From an uncultured Eggerthella sp. (GTDB lineage: Bacteria; Actinomycetota; Coriobacteriia; Coriobacteriales; Eggerthellaceae), in the NCBI GenBank assembly GCA_905203045.1, contig CAJKUH010000004.1, forward strand, positions 1-64,000: a stretch of 64,000 nucleotides of DNA. Reading direction: 5' to 3'. This document shows, in pieces, positions 16,925-26,561 of the stretch. The translations under genes were made by a program, and so were the position numbers. How positions within the stretch are numbered: the stretch's first letter is position 1; the number at the start of each line of letters is the position of its first letter. A model generated the notes under the pieces. The model was not told the origin of the DNA. It was given only the letters and a program-made list of their open reading frames with translations, and ran no database searches.

Positions 16925-17066
16925 TCGCCCTGTACCATCCAGAATCAAACGCAATGCATGCCGCTCGTTTCCATTACGTAAGCGCCAACCGCACGTTGCC
17001 CCACTACGCCGTCGCAGTGATAAAATTCAGAGGTCTGTTGAAACCGTAACGAAAGGGATCGTTTCC

Positions 17067-18431
17067 ATGCAGATCACCCCGGAAGAGATCGCCGAAACGC
17101 TGGCAATGGTCAGCAAGCAGCATCTTGATATTCGAACCATCACCCTTGGCCTTAACCTGCGCGCATGCACCCATGAAGACGTAAACGTCATGGCACGCAA
17201 GGTGTACGATCGCATGACCACCGCCGCCGAAAAGCTTGTTCCCACCGCCGAACAGCTGGAACGCGAATACGGTATCCCTATTGTGAATAAGCGTATTTCC
17301 GTTACGCCCATCGCCGAAATCTGCGCGGCAACCGAAACTGCCGACCTTTCCCCCATCGCCATCGCCATGGACAAAGCAGGCAAAGAAGTTGGCGTCGATT
17401 TCGTGGGCGGCTTTTCCGCTCTGGTGCACAAGGGCGCATCGCGTGCGGACAACAACTTGATGGAATCCATCCCCGCCGCGCTTGCCGCTACCGACAACGT
17501 ATGCGCTTCGGTAAATGTGGGCTCCACCCGCGCAGGCATCAACATGGATGCCGCGTTCAAGATGGCCGGCATCATCAAACAAGCCGCGGAAGCCACGAAA
17601 GACAAGCAGTGCATCGGCGCCGGCAAGCTGGTTGTGTTCTGCAACGCCGTCGAGGACAATCCCTTCATGGCAGGCGCCTTCCATGGTTCCGGTGAGGCCG
17701 ATGCCGTCGTCAACGTAGGTGTTTCCGGCCCTGGCGTTGTGAACAACGTGCTGCGCAACATGCCCAAGGATGCCGACATGACGTCCATCGCGGAAGCCAT
17801 CAAGGCAACCGCATTCAAGATCACCCGTGCTGGCGAGCTGATGAGCCGCGAGGCAAGCCGTCGCTTGGGCGTGCAGAAGGGCATCTTGGACCTTTCGCTT
17901 GCCCCCACCCCCGCCGAAGGCGATTCCGTTGCCGAGATTCTTGAGGCAATCGGCGTTGGCCAGTGCGGCGGCCCCGGCACCACGGCAGCCCTTGCCATGC
18001 TGAACGACGCCGTGAAAAAGGGCGGCGTAATGGCAAGCTCCAGCGTTGGCGGGCTTTCCGGCGCATTCATCCCCGTGTCCGAAGATGCCGGCATGATCCG
18101 CGCCGCAGAATCCGGCGCGCTTCGCTTGGAAAAGCTCGAGGCCATGACCTGCGTATGCTCGGTAGGCCTTGACATGATTGCCATCCCCGGCGACACCAGC
18201 GTTGAATCCATTTTCGGCATCATCGCCGACGAATGCGCTATCGGCATGATCAACAACAAAACCACCGCCGTGCGTCTTATCCCCGCCATCGGCAAGAAGG
18301 TGGGCGACAAGCTCGACTTCGGCGGCCTTCTGGGATATGCACCGGTTATGCCGGTGAACGAGCATGCCGGCACGGTATTCGCCCATCGCGGCGGCCGCAT
18401 GCCTGCTCCGTTGAACTCGCTGAAGAACTAG
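17067..18431 (+). CDS. DUF711 / UPF0210 (PFL-like) family protein
   Basis: The 454-residue soluble protein matches the conserved UPF0210 family throughout, with TITLGLNLRACTHEDV near the N-terminus, KRISVTPIAEICA, SVNVGSTRAGINMDAA and GGLSGAFIPVSEDAGM. The family has a pyruvate-formate-lyase-like fold but no settled function. In other bacteria it is often next to a small ACT-domain protein; none is present here. The frame is open from 16905, but the ATG at 17067 after GAAAGGG gives the family length. A strong terminator at 18457-18499 follows. Confidence 0.88.
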   Translation: MQITPEEIAETLAMVSKQHLDIRTITLGLNLRACTHEDVNVMARKVYDRMTTAAEKLVPTAEQLEREYGIPIVNKRISVTPIAEICAATETADLSPIAIAMDKAGKEVGVDFVGGFSALVHKGASRADNNLMESIPAALAATDNVCASVNVGSTRAGINMDAAFKMAGIIKQAAEATKDKQCIGAGKLVVFCNAVEDNPFMAGAFHGSGEADAVVNVGVSGPGVVNNVLRNMPKDADMTSIAEAIKATAFKITRAGELMSREASRRLGVQKGILDLSLAPTPAEGDSVAEILEAIGVGQCGGPGTTAALAMLNDAVKKGGVMASSSVGGLSGAFIPVSEDAGMIRAAESGALRLEKLEAMTCVCSVGLDMIAIPGDTSVESIFGIIADECAIGMINNKTTAVRLIPAIGKKVGDKLDFGGLLGYAPVMPVNEHAGTVFAHRGGRMPAPLNSLKN

Positions 18432-18456
18432 CGGGAACTATCGTCCCCCGAATCGC

Positions 18457-18499
18457 AAGAAGCCCCTGGCATCAACCAAATGCCAGGGGCTTCTTTTTG
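18457..18499 (+). terminator. Strong rho-independent terminator after the DUF711 gene
   Basis: A perfect 16-bp stem (left arm 18457-18472, right arm 18480-18495, key core GCCCCTGGCAT) closes a 7-base loop and runs into a T tract. Confidence 0.93.
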
Positions 18500-18504
18500 T
18501 CTAG

Positions 18505-18535
18505 GCAGCCAAAAGGGGCTGTCCCTTTTGGCTGC
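18505..18535. repeat. GGGACWGTCCC-type dispersed element (variant)
   Basis: GCAGCCAAAAGGG pairs with CCCTTTTGGCTGC around GCTGT, making a strong hairpin. The inner part resembles the GGGACTGTCCC elements at other gene ends in this window. It ends 6 bases before the stop of the minus-strand CC protein and may also terminate that operon. Confidence 0.55.
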
Positions 18536-18540
18536 TTCCT

Positions 18541-18858
18541 TCACAAGCTGAATGAGCGGATGCCGTTGGCAACGATATCTTTCGCACCCAGGAAACTGCG
18601 CAGGTCGAAATGCACTTCGTCATCGATCTCAAGGCCCTTTTCCAACACCAGCATCTCGCCGAAAGGCGCAGCGAACACGCCGCAGTTCTTCGCCTTGAGC
18701 TTTGGCACGTCTTTGTCGCGCACGAAACGAGAGTGCAGTTCGGTCATGTCGGCGCAACACCCTTTAGGGCTTATCGGCTCGACTGTGATGCAGTGATACC
18801 CCTTGCGCTCCATGTACGCTAGCAGCTTGTCCGATGCCGTAATGCTGATTTCCCTCAC
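18541..18858 (-). CDS. Small CC-motif protein of unknown function
   Basis: The 105-residue soluble protein has a vicinal cysteine pair in GYHCITVEPISPKGCCADM at about residues 20-38, and a further Cys in KNCGVFAAP. The pattern recalls the small 'CC/Se motif' proteins in which the pair can be Cys-Sec, but I am not certain of membership. Its ATG overlaps the tlyA stop as ATGA, so it is translationally coupled to tlyA and forms the last gene of a ligA-tlyA operon. A thiol-redox or metal-binding role is possible; nothing in the sequence fixes it. Confidence 0.65.
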   Translation of the reverse strand: MREISITASDKLLAYMERKGYHCITVEPISPKGCCADMTELHSRFVRDKDVPKLKAKNCGVFAAPFGEMLVLEKGLEIDDEVHFDLRSFLGAKDIVANGIRSFSL

Positions 18859-19595
18859 TGAGCACCGCCCTGGAACGTCGCGTGCACTAAATACTCCACA
18901 TTGCCTTCAGCACCCTTGATGGAGCTTTCCACTACGCCGTTCACCGTGAAGCCAACCTCTTGCAAAGCTTTCGTCACCTCGGAAACCACCCGCTGACGCA
19001 CCGCTTCGCTGCGCACGATGCCGTGGTCGGTTTCCTCGTGCTGGCTTTCGAACTGTGGCTTGATAAGCCCCAGGAAAATACTGCCCGGAGCGCACAAGTT
19101 GGCAAACACATCGGCAAGTTGAGCCAGGCCGATGAAGCTCAAGTCGCACACCACCATATCGAACGGCGCACCCAGGTCTTCCGGCTTGGCCAAGCGAATA
19201 TTGGTGCGCTCGAACACGGTTACGCGCGGGTCTTGGCGCAAGCTCCAGGCAAGCTGACCGTAGTTCACGTCCACGCACGCCACGCTTGCCGCACCCGCCT
19301 GCAGCAGGCAGTCGGAAAACCCGCCGGTGGAAGAGCCCACATCGATGCAGCACATACCCGTCACATCCTGCTTGAAGTGGTCGAGCGCACCTTGCAGCTT
19401 ATGCCCACCGCGCGAAACAAACTTCTTGGTGTTTTTCACAAACAGGTCGGCATCGGGGCGCACCTTCAAGGCAGCGCTGGAAACATACACGTCGTCCACG
19501 CGTACCTCGCGCGCAATCACCGCGCGAAGCGCCGCGTCGCGGTCGGGGAAATAGCCCTGCTCAACCAGCAAGTCGTCCAAACGAACCTTAGCCAT
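18855..19595 (-). CDS. tlyA: TlyA-family rRNA 2'-O-methyltransferase
   Basis: This 246-residue protein has an N-terminal S4 RNA-binding domain (residues 1-60, starting MAKVRLDDLLVEQG) and the KKFVSRGGHKL linker. An FtsJ/RrmJ-like SAM methyltransferase domain follows, with motif I IDVGSSTGGFSDCLLQ and the VCDLSFI segment. TlyA proteins 2'-O-methylate rRNA (16S C1409 and 23S C1920 in mycobacteria), which creates capreomycin sensitivity; they were once called haemolysins. The start lies 2 bases after the ligA stop, so the genes are co-transcribed. Confidence 0.92.
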   Translation of the reverse strand: MAKVRLDDLLVEQGYFPDRDAALRAVIAREVRVDDVYVSSAALKVRPDADLFVKNTKKFVSRGGHKLQGALDHFKQDVTGMCCIDVGSSTGGFSDCLLQAGAASVACVDVNYGQLAWSLRQDPRVTVFERTNIRLAKPEDLGAPFDMVVCDLSFIGLAQLADVFANLCAPGSIFLGLIKPQFESQHEETDHGIVRSEAVRQRVVSEVTKALQEVGFTVNGVVESSIKGAEGNVEYLVHATFQGGAQ

Positions 19596-19597
19596 GG

Positions 19598-21838
19598 CTA
19601 TTCCGTTTCCGATGCATTAGCACCCAGGGCGCCCTGCGCTTCCGCTTCGCCGCCCAGAGCCTGGGCAGCATCAGAGGCAGCTGCGCCTGCAGCGCTTTCG
19701 CCCTCACCAGCAAACAGGCCCGTTTCGCCGCTACGTTCTTCCGCACCGGGAACCAATCCGGTTTCGATAAGCTTCAGGAAATCCTGCTCCGTAAGAATGG
19801 GCACGCCCAGGCTTTCGGCCTTCGTTCGCTTCGAGCCGGCTGCCTCGCCACACACCACATAGCTGGTTTTCTTCGAAACGCTGCCTGAAACCTTCGCGCC
19901 GAATTCCTTCAGGCGATTGCCCGCCTCGGTGCGCGTCATGCCCGATTCGACCAACGTGCCCGTAAGCACGAACGTCATGCCCGCAAGCGTCTGAGGCTTG
20001 GTGGAGCCCTTCGCTTCCTCAACCATAGTCACGCCCGCCGCCGCCAAACGTTCGATAACCTTCACGTTGTCTTCCGTGGCAAAGAAATCGCAGATGCTTT
20101 GCGCAATGATGGCGCCAACGCCGTCGATAGCGGCAAGGTCTTCCACCTTTGCCTGGCGCAACGAATCCATAGAAGGGTACACCTTTGTGATGGCCTCTGC
20201 CATGGTTTTACCCACGTGGCGGATGCCCAAGCCAAACAAAACGCGGGAAAGCGAGCGCTTCTTGCTTTCATTGATAGCGGAAACCAGCTTCGAGGCAACC
20301 ACTGGGCCCAGCTCGATGGCCTCGCCCTTTGTGGTGGTACGGCCGGTGTTCAGATGCTCAAGGTCTTCCTGCGTCAAATCGTAGAAATCGGCAACGTCGG
20401 TAAGCTTGCCCGACTCGATAAGGCGCGATGTGATTTCATCGCCCATACCCTCGATGTCAAGCGCGCCACGGCTTGCCCAATGCGTCAAACGCTCATGCGC
20501 CTGAGCAGGGCAATCGATGGAAACGCAGCGATACGCCGCTTCGCCTTTCTCGCGAACAATAGGAGAACCGCAGCTCGGGCAGGTTTTGGGCATGGTCCAT
20601 TGCGGAGCGCCTTCCGGACGCAATGAAAGAATGGGTCCCAGAACCTCGGGGATAACGTCGCCCGCCTTGCGCACGATAACGGTATCGCCGATGCGCACGT
20701 CCTTGCGCTGAACCTCGTCTTCGTTGTGCAACGTGGCGCGCGCCACCGTGCTACCCGCAACCAGCACCGGATCGAGTTCGGCCACCGGCGTGCAGGCACC
20801 GGTACGCCCCACCTGAATGGTGATATCGCGCAGAATGGTAGTTTTCTCTTCTGGAGGGAACTTATAGGCAATGGCCCAGCGCGGCGCACGCGCGGTGTAG
20901 CCCAATTCGTGCTGCAGGGCAAAGGAATCAACCTTCACCACCACGCCGTCGATCTCGTACGGCAAGTCGGCGCGCTTGTCCAAGCAATCGCGGCAGAACT
21001 GACGCACTTCCTCACGCGTGGTGCAGCGCTTCACATCGGGGTTAACGTGGAACCCGCAGCTTCGCAGCCACTGCAGCAATTCCCACTGTCCCGTTGCCTG
21101 AATGGACTCATCACGCGCAATGGCGTACATGAACGTGGAAAGCTCGCGTTCACGCGTGATGTTCGGGTCTTTCTGACGAAGCGAACCGGCTGCCGCATTG
21201 CGCGGGTTGGCGAAGGTGCGGTTGCCCAGCGCTTCCGCCTGCTCGTTCAGCGCTTCGAAGCTTGCCTTCGACATGTAAATCTCGCCGCGAACCTCGATGG
21301 AGGGAATGCCCTCCACAACGGCCTCGGCGCCTTCGTCCATCAGTCGCAGGGGAATGTCATGCACCGTGCGCACGTTCACCGTAACGTCTTCGCCCGTGGT
21401 GCCGTCGCCGCGCGTTGCCGCACGAACCAGCCTGCCATCTTCGAACGTCAAAGCCAGCGAAGAACCATCGATCTTAAGTTCGCATACCAAGGGCACGAAT
21501 TTGCCCAGTGCTTCTTCAGTACGGTCCATCCATGCATCAAGCTCGTTCAAGTCCATGGCGTTGTCCAGCGAGTACATGCGTTGTTCGTGCACTACCGGGG
21601 AAAACTGGTTGCCCACTTCCCCGCCAACGCGTTGGGTGGGCGAAGAGGGGTCGCGCAGGGCAGGATGGGCATCTTCGATGTCGCGCAGTTCGCGCATAAG
21701 CGAGTCGAACGCCGCGTCGGAAATCTGCGGGTCATCCAACACATAGTAGCGATGCGTGTGATATTCGATTTCGCGGCGCAAGCGCAAAACGCGCTCGGCA
21801 AGCGTTTCCTCAGACTCAGTGTTCTGATCGTTGGACAT
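19598..21838 (-). CDS. ligA: NAD-dependent DNA ligase
   Basis: The 746-residue enzyme seals nicks in replication and repair using NAD+. It shows an Ia domain with HTHRYYVLDDP near residue 27-37, the adenylation lysine at about K122 in CELKIDGSS, and an OB-fold with QVGRTGACTPVAEL. A Cys4 zinc finger (CPSCG and RCVSIDCPAQ), HhH repeats and a C-terminal BRCT domain (about 655-735) follow. A 40-residue acidic/Ala-rich tail after BRCT is longer than usual. It heads the ligA-tlyA-CC protein operon. Confidence 0.96.
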   Translation of the reverse strand: MSNDQNTESEETLAERVLRLRREIEYHTHRYYVLDDPQISDAAFDSLMRELRDIEDAHPALRDPSSPTQRVGGEVGNQFSPVVHEQRMYSLDNAMDLNELDAWMDRTEEALGKFVPLVCELKIDGSSLALTFEDGRLVRAATRGDGTTGEDVTVNVRTVHDIPLRLMDEGAEAVVEGIPSIEVRGEIYMSKASFEALNEQAEALGNRTFANPRNAAAGSLRQKDPNITRERELSTFMYAIARDESIQATGQWELLQWLRSCGFHVNPDVKRCTTREEVRQFCRDCLDKRADLPYEIDGVVVKVDSFALQHELGYTARAPRWAIAYKFPPEEKTTILRDITIQVGRTGACTPVAELDPVLVAGSTVARATLHNEDEVQRKDVRIGDTVIVRKAGDVIPEVLGPILSLRPEGAPQWTMPKTCPSCGSPIVREKGEAAYRCVSIDCPAQAHERLTHWASRGALDIEGMGDEITSRLIESGKLTDVADFYDLTQEDLEHLNTGRTTTKGEAIELGPVVASKLVSAINESKKRSLSRVLFGLGIRHVGKTMAEAITKVYPSMDSLRQAKVEDLAAIDGVGAIIAQSICDFFATEDNVKVIERLAAAGVTMVEEAKGSTKPQTLAGMTFVLTGTLVESGMTRTEAGNRLKEFGAKVSGSVSKKTSYVVCGEAAGSKRTKAESLGVPILTEQDFLKLIETGLVPGAEERSGETGLFAGEGESAAGAAASDAAQALGGEAEAQGALGANASETE

Positions 21839-21868
21839 GAAAGGGTTCCTCTCGTTGAGAAATAAAAA

Positions 21869-21889
21869 ATGGGGACTGTCCCTATTTTT
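21869..21889. repeat. GGGACWGTCCC-type dispersed element
   Basis: AAATGGGGACTGTCCCTATTT-like sequence spans the stop codon of the interrupted nnrD gene and the short gap before ligA. The palindromic core GGGAC-TGTCCC matches the copies at 38913 and 45241. Confidence 0.5.
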
Positions 21890-22742
21890 CCATTATTCGC
21901 ATGATGGCTTCAGGGATAGCTTCCAGCACGTCTTCGGCGCGGGTGCTGACGATGCCCTTGCGCTCGGCGGCAACGTTGCCCGCCTGGGCATGCACGTAGG
22001 CTCCTAGATATGCCGCATCGAACGCATCCATTCCCTGAGCCAGGAAACCGCCGATGGTTCCCGCCAGGACATCGCCCGTCCCCGCCTTGGCAAGGGCCGC
22101 CGTGCCGCTGGTTACCACGCGGTTGCGCTCGGCTGAAGCGATTACCGTGTTCGGGCCCTTCAGCACCACTACGGCACCATACGCTAAAGCCAGCGAATAA
22201 GCCGCTTCTTCCTGCGGCATGGCAGAAAGGTTCAATCCAAACGGAGCAGCCAAACGCGCCGCTTCGCCCATATGGGGCGTAAGCACGGTGGCCAGCCCCT
22301 GTTCAGCACGCCTGCGCAAAGCCTTGCGCATCTTCGGCGCTGCAAGGAAAGCCAAAGCGCCGCCGTCAACGAGCACAGGAGCCTGCGCCTGCTTCAGCAC
22401 TTTCCGCGTGGCGGTTTCCGCTTAGCTGTCGATAGAATCGAAGCCCGGCCCTATCACAAACGCACCCGGATACTGGGGCGCAAGCGCAGAGGGAACGTCC
22501 AGCGCAGCGAACGACTTCACCACCAGCGAGGGACGAAACGCCTGCACCAGCATCTTGTTACGCTTGGCGGTGAACACTTGCGTGTAGCCAGCGCCGGCAA
22601 GCTGCGTGGCGCACGCCGAAAGGCATACCGCACCCGGATACGGCGCCGACCCGGCAACCACCACCGCCTTTCCACGCGAGTATTTGTGCGCGTCATCAGC
22701 GGGAATAGGAATCATCGATGCGAAATCGGTTCTGGACTCCAT
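21882..22742 (-). pseudogene. nnrD: NAD(P)H-hydrate dehydratase interrupted by an in-frame stop
   Basis: This YjeF C-terminal (ribokinase-like) protein repairs hydrated NAD(P)H using ADP or ATP. The N-terminal half (22742 down to the TAA at 22422-22424) has AVVVAGSAPYPGAVCLSA and FVIGPGFDS. The C-terminal half continues in the same frame with PVLVDGGALAF, LTPHMGEAARL, VVLKGPNTVIA and GTAALAKAGTGDVLAG. Joined, the product would be about 287 residues, normal for the family, so the only lesion is one ochre codon. The second half could restart at GTG 22400, giving a split protein, but that codon has no good SD. Only the dehydratase domain is present; no epimerase is fused. It is third in the glmS-acpS-nnrD operon. 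Confidence 0.8.
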
Positions 22743-22743
22743 G

Positions 22744-23391
22744 TTATTTGCCTTCTTTGCTGGTAGCAGGGATATCGTCAAGAAGCGAACGCGCTTCCTT
22801 GAACTGGCGGGAAAGGTCTTGCGCAGGTGTTGTGGTGCGCTGCTTCGCCTTGGCGCGTTCGTCTTGCGTCAAGGCAAGCGCGCAGGCAACCGCTTCGTTG
22901 TGCGTGTATGAAAGGGAAAGCGGCAACTCTTCAATGCCAAGCTCGGCAGCAACCTTTGCTGCAGCGCGATGCAGGCGAACGCGGGGCTTGCCCTTCGCGT
23001 TCAGGAACACCTCGATGTCGTTCGGGCGAATGCCTCGGGTAAAGCCCGTGCCCAGCGCCTTCACCACGGCTTCCTTCGCAGCAAAGCGGGTAGCGTAGTG
23101 GAACTCCGGCGAAGCGGTTGCATCGCAGTAGGCACGTTCCTCACACGAAAACGATCGCTCGATGAACGCAGGCGAACGCTTCATGATGGCACGAATGCGC
23201 GCCACTTCCACAATGTCTACGCCCATGGAAACCGATTCGGGCAAAATGCCCGCCTTCTGGGCGCCTTGCGCAACAGAACGCACCGCGGTTTCCGCCGAAG
23301 CCGCATTTTGCGTTGCAGCAGAAACGGCACTGCCCTTGTGAGCAGTGCCGTTTGCCAATGCGCCAGTATTCTTGTGTGCAGAATCAGGCAT
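22744..23391 (-). CDS. acpS: Holo-[acyl-carrier-protein] synthase with N- and C-terminal extensions
   Basis: AcpS transfers 4'-phosphopantetheine from CoA to acyl carrier protein. The core (about residues 56-180) has MGVDIVEVARI, the metal site FAAKEAVVKALG and LSYTHNEAVACALA. At 215 residues it is longer than the usual 120-130: about 55 Ala-rich residues precede the core and 35 polar residues follow it. The ATG at 23391 lies just after the glmS stop with TAGGG upstream. An internal ATG at about residue 56 lacks an SD, so I keep the long form. nnrD starts immediately downstream. Confidence 0.88.
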   Translation of the reverse strand: MPDSAHKNTGALANGTAHKGSAVSAATQNAASAETAVRSVAQGAQKAGILPESVSMGVDIVEVARIRAIMKRSPAFIERSFSCEERAYCDATASPEFHYATRFAAKEAVVKALGTGFTRGIRPNDIEVFLNAKGKPRVRLHRAAAKVAAELGIEELPLSLSYTHNEAVACALALTQDERAKAKQRTTTPAQDLSRQFKEARSLLDDIPATSKEGK

Positions 23392-23399
23392 GTAGAACC

Positions 23400-25223
23400 C
23401 TATTCAACCGTTACCGATTTTGCCAGGTTGCGCGGCTGGTCAACATCGCACCCGCGGGCAACCGCAACGGCACGTGCCAAAAGCTGCAGCGGAACGCTTG
23501 CCGTGATGGGCATGAACGCATCGCGCACCTTGGGGATGTAAATAACATGGTCGGCAACCTTCTTGATGGCTTCGTCGCCTTCGGTTGCGATGGCGATGAT
23601 CTTCGCGCCACGACTCTTCGACTCTTCCAAGTTGGAAACCGTTTTGTCGTACGTGGGGCTTTGCGTTGCCACGGCAACAATGGGGAACCCTTCGTCGAGC
23701 AAGGCGATAGGACCATGTTTCATTTCGCCGGCGGCATATGCCTCGGCGTGAATGTAGCTGATTTCCTTCAGCTTCAGCGCGCCTTCGTAGCACGTTGCCT
23801 CGCCCAAGCCACGGCCAATGTAGAGCGTGGACTGACGGCCGTCGAAGAAATGAGCCGCTTCGTCAATAGAAGAGGTATCCTGCAGAATCTCTTCGATCTG
23901 ATCGGCGGTATCGGCCAATTCGCTGAACAGCATGCGTACCTGGTTAAGGGTGAGCTTGCCCTTTGCACGGCCCAGAAGCATAGCCAGAAGCGTAAGGCTT
24001 ACCACCTGGCCGATGAACGACTTGGTGGAAGCAACGGCAATTTCCTTGTTGGCCTTGGTGTAGATAACGCCGTCCGATTCGCGCGCAACGGGCGAGCCGA
24101 TAACGTTGGTGATGCCGAATACCTTAGCACCCTTGATGCGCGCATCGCGGATAGCGGCGAGCGTGTCGGCCGTTTCACCTGACTGGGAAACGGCAACCAC
24201 CAGCGTGGTAGGCGTGATGATGGGGTTGCGGTAACGGAATTCGCTGGCAACCTCTACTTCGGTAGGAATGCGTGCCCAACCCTCGATGAGGTTCTTGGCA
24301 ATAAGGCCTGCATGGTACGAAGTGCCGCAGCCGATAAGGTACACGCGGTCGATGTAGTTGAGCTCCTGACGGGTAAGCGTAAGCTCGTCGATGGAAATCT
24401 CGTGACCCGACATGCGGCCTGCAAGCGTATCGCGCACAACACGGGGCTGCTCGTGGATTTCCTTCAGCATGAAGTCGGGGTAGCCGCCCTTTTCCGCAAC
24501 GTCAACGTCCCAGTCAACGTGCGTTACCAGAGGCTCGATGGGGTTGCCCTGCGCGTCGAAGTAATCGATACGATCGGGGTGCATTACGGCAAGCTGGTTG
24601 TCTTCCAGGATAACCACGTCGCGCGTGGCATCGATGAGCGCAATGATGTCAGAGCCCAGATAGCTGCCGTTTTCACCAACACCCAGAACAATGGGGGAAT
24701 CTTTGCGGCCAACCACGATTTCACCGGGATGGTCGTGATGCATAACGGCAAGGCCGTACGCGCCCGAAAGGCTGTTCACTGTTTTGCGCACTGCTTCAAG
24801 CAGATCGCCTTCGTAGTTTTCCTCTACCAAGTGGGCAGCCACTTCGGTATCGGTATCAGAAGAAAACGTGTGGCCCTTTGCCAGCAGGTCTTCCTTGAGT
24901 TCGGCGAAGTTTTCGATGATGCCGTTGTGAACCACGGCAATGTCGTTGGTGCAGGCAGTATGGGGATGCGCATTGCGTTCGCTGGGTACACCATGGGTGG
25001 CCCAACGGGTGTGACCGATGCCGCAGGAGCCCAGGCACATATCGGGACGAACGGCATCAACAAGCTCGGACACCTTGCCCAGGCGCTTCACCACGTTGAT
25101 CTGCGTGCCATCGTCAACGGCGATGCCCGCCGAATCGTACCCGCGATACTCAAGGCGCTTCAGGCCTTCAAGCAAAATGTCCTTTGCCTGAAGGGAACCG
25201 GTATAGCCAACAATTCCGCACAT
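23400..25223 (-). CDS. glmS: Glutamine-fructose-6-phosphate aminotransferase (isomerising)
   Basis: The 607-residue enzyme makes glucosamine-6-phosphate from fructose-6-phosphate and glutamine, the first step to UDP-GlcNAc and peptidoglycan. The start MCGIVGY places the catalytic cysteine at residue 2 of the glutaminase domain. Two SIS isomerase domains follow, and the chain ends in LAKSVTVE, the canonical C-terminus. The frame extends to 25250, but the ATG at 25223 (GGAG 8 bases upstream) is dictated by Cys2. No glmS ribozyme is apparent upstream. acpS and nnrD follow in the same operon. Confidence 0.97.
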   Translation of the reverse strand: MCGIVGYTGSLQAKDILLEGLKRLEYRGYDSAGIAVDDGTQINVVKRLGKVSELVDAVRPDMCLGSCGIGHTRWATHGVPSERNAHPHTACTNDIAVVHNGIIENFAELKEDLLAKGHTFSSDTDTEVAAHLVEENYEGDLLEAVRKTVNSLSGAYGLAVMHHDHPGEIVVGRKDSPIVLGVGENGSYLGSDIIALIDATRDVVILEDNQLAVMHPDRIDYFDAQGNPIEPLVTHVDWDVDVAEKGGYPDFMLKEIHEQPRVVRDTLAGRMSGHEISIDELTLTRQELNYIDRVYLIGCGTSYHAGLIAKNLIEGWARIPTEVEVASEFRYRNPIITPTTLVVAVSQSGETADTLAAIRDARIKGAKVFGITNVIGSPVARESDGVIYTKANKEIAVASTKSFIGQVVSLTLLAMLLGRAKGKLTLNQVRMLFSELADTADQIEEILQDTSSIDEAAHFFDGRQSTLYIGRGLGEATCYEGALKLKEISYIHAEAYAAGEMKHGPIALLDEGFPIVAVATQSPTYDKTVSNLEESKSRGAKIIAIATEGDEAIKKVADHVIYIPKVRDAFMPITASVPLQLLARAVAVARGCDVDQPRNLAKSVTVE

Positions 25224-25488
25224 ATATAAACTCCAAACGTTGAGGAACACGTCGTATAAACCGTTACATTTTACCGTATCCCCGTTTCAGGCCCCAATAA
25301 GGGCACCATGGCTCCACAAACTGGCACTCCCCCGCACAACAGGCGTGGTTACACTACGGGCTTGCCAACCTGCCGAGCCATTCCCCACTACGCAAGTTCG
25401 CCATACCGTATTGCCACGAATTCAGCGTACCTGATGGAAAAGACGGCATTGGCATACCACGCGCAAACACGCTTGCTACGATAAGGCC

Positions 25489-26328
25489 ATGAATACTTCT
25501 ACCTCGCGGCGCACTGCCGCACCCCAAAACAAGAAGAACAGCCAAAAAGGCGGCAAACTGCCCCTTATCGTTGTTGCCGTTATCGTGATTGCCGTAGCGG
25601 TCTTTGCCGCCGTGGCCATCAACTACGCGAACCAGAACAAGTACAGCTGGGACAACCTGAAGCTCGAAAACGGCCGCATGGTGTACTACGAGAAAGGCGA
25701 CGTTGCCTCGACTACCGGTATCGACGTTTCCGATTTGCAGGGATCCATCGACTGGGAAGCCGTAAAGAACGACGGCATCGACTTCGCCATGCTCCGCTGC
25801 GGCAGACGCGGCTCCACTGAAGGCCAGCTGTATACCGACACCAAGTATTACGAGAATGTCGAAGGTGCCACCCGTGCAGGCTTGCCCCACGGTGTGTACT
25901 TCTTTTCCCAGGCAACAAACGAGCAGGAAGCGCTTGAGGAAGCCGAATACGTGCTGAATCTCATCAACGGCGCCGGCGTTACCTACCCTGTGGTTTACGA
26001 TCAGGAACCTGTAACCGATTCAAGCGGCCGCGCCAACAACCTTTCCGCCGAGCAGCTTACCAAGAACGCGCAAACGTTCTGCAAACGCATCGAAGAAGCG
26101 GGCTACACGCCCATGGTATACGGCAACCAGTACGACCTTTCGCGCCTGAACATCGACCAGGTGAATGCTGCGGTATGGTACGCCGAATACACCGACAGCC
26201 ACCCCACCAGCAGTTATCACGATTTCGTGATGTGGCAGTACTCGCACACCGGCAAGGTGAACGGTATCAGCACTAGCGTTGACATGGACATCCTGTTCGA
26301 AGCGGATTGGATCAGCCCGGAGCGATAA
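25489..26328 (+). CDS. Membrane-anchored GH25 lysozyme-like muramidase
   Basis: The 279-residue protein has a positively charged N-terminus and one transmembrane helix (about residues 24-44), then an extracellular GH25 domain. Family features are GIDVSDLQGSIDW with the first catalytic Asp, DFAMLRCGRRG, and YPVVYDQEP with the DxE pair. GH25 enzymes cut the MurNAc-GlcNAc bond of peptidoglycan, so a wall-remodelling role is likely. A TACGAT box preceded by TG lies 6 bases before the ATG, so it may be translated from a leaderless mRNA. Upstream 25224-25488 shows no other gene. Confidence 0.88.
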   Translation: MNTSTSRRTAAPQNKKNSQKGGKLPLIVVAVIVIAVAVFAAVAINYANQNKYSWDNLKLENGRMVYYEKGDVASTTGIDVSDLQGSIDWEAVKNDGIDFAMLRCGRRGSTEGQLYTDTKYYENVEGATRAGLPHGVYFFSQATNEQEALEEAEYVLNLINGAGVTYPVVYDQEPVTDSSGRANNLSAEQLTKNAQTFCKRIEEAGYTPMVYGNQYDLSRLNIDQVNAAVWYAEYTDSHPTSSYHDFVMWQYSHTGKVNGISTSVDMDILFEADWISPER

Positions 26329-26427
26329 AGCCATCCGCCACACCCGGTATCCAAGCACGCCCAAAGGACCCTTCCCCCTTCGGAAGCAGAAATTTCCTGA
26401 ACGCATCTGGGCATCCCAAGACACAGC

Positions 26428-26468
26428 AAAGCCCCCTTGATTCCTGGGAATCAAGGGGGCTTTCGTTT
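26428..26468. terminator. Bidirectional terminator between the GH25 and trigger-factor genes
   Basis: AAAGCCCCCTTGATTCC pairs with GGAATCAAGGGGGCTTT-type sequence around a short loop, with a T-rich stretch on the plus side and A residues on the left. It serves the convergent genes on both sides. Confidence 0.85.
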
Positions 26469-26561
26469 CTGCTTATGGGCGCTCACGCCAAACTAGCAGC
26501 TACAGCACACGAAAGCATGCCATGCTGGTTTTCGGCGTATACGAGGCGCTTCGACCAGCGA

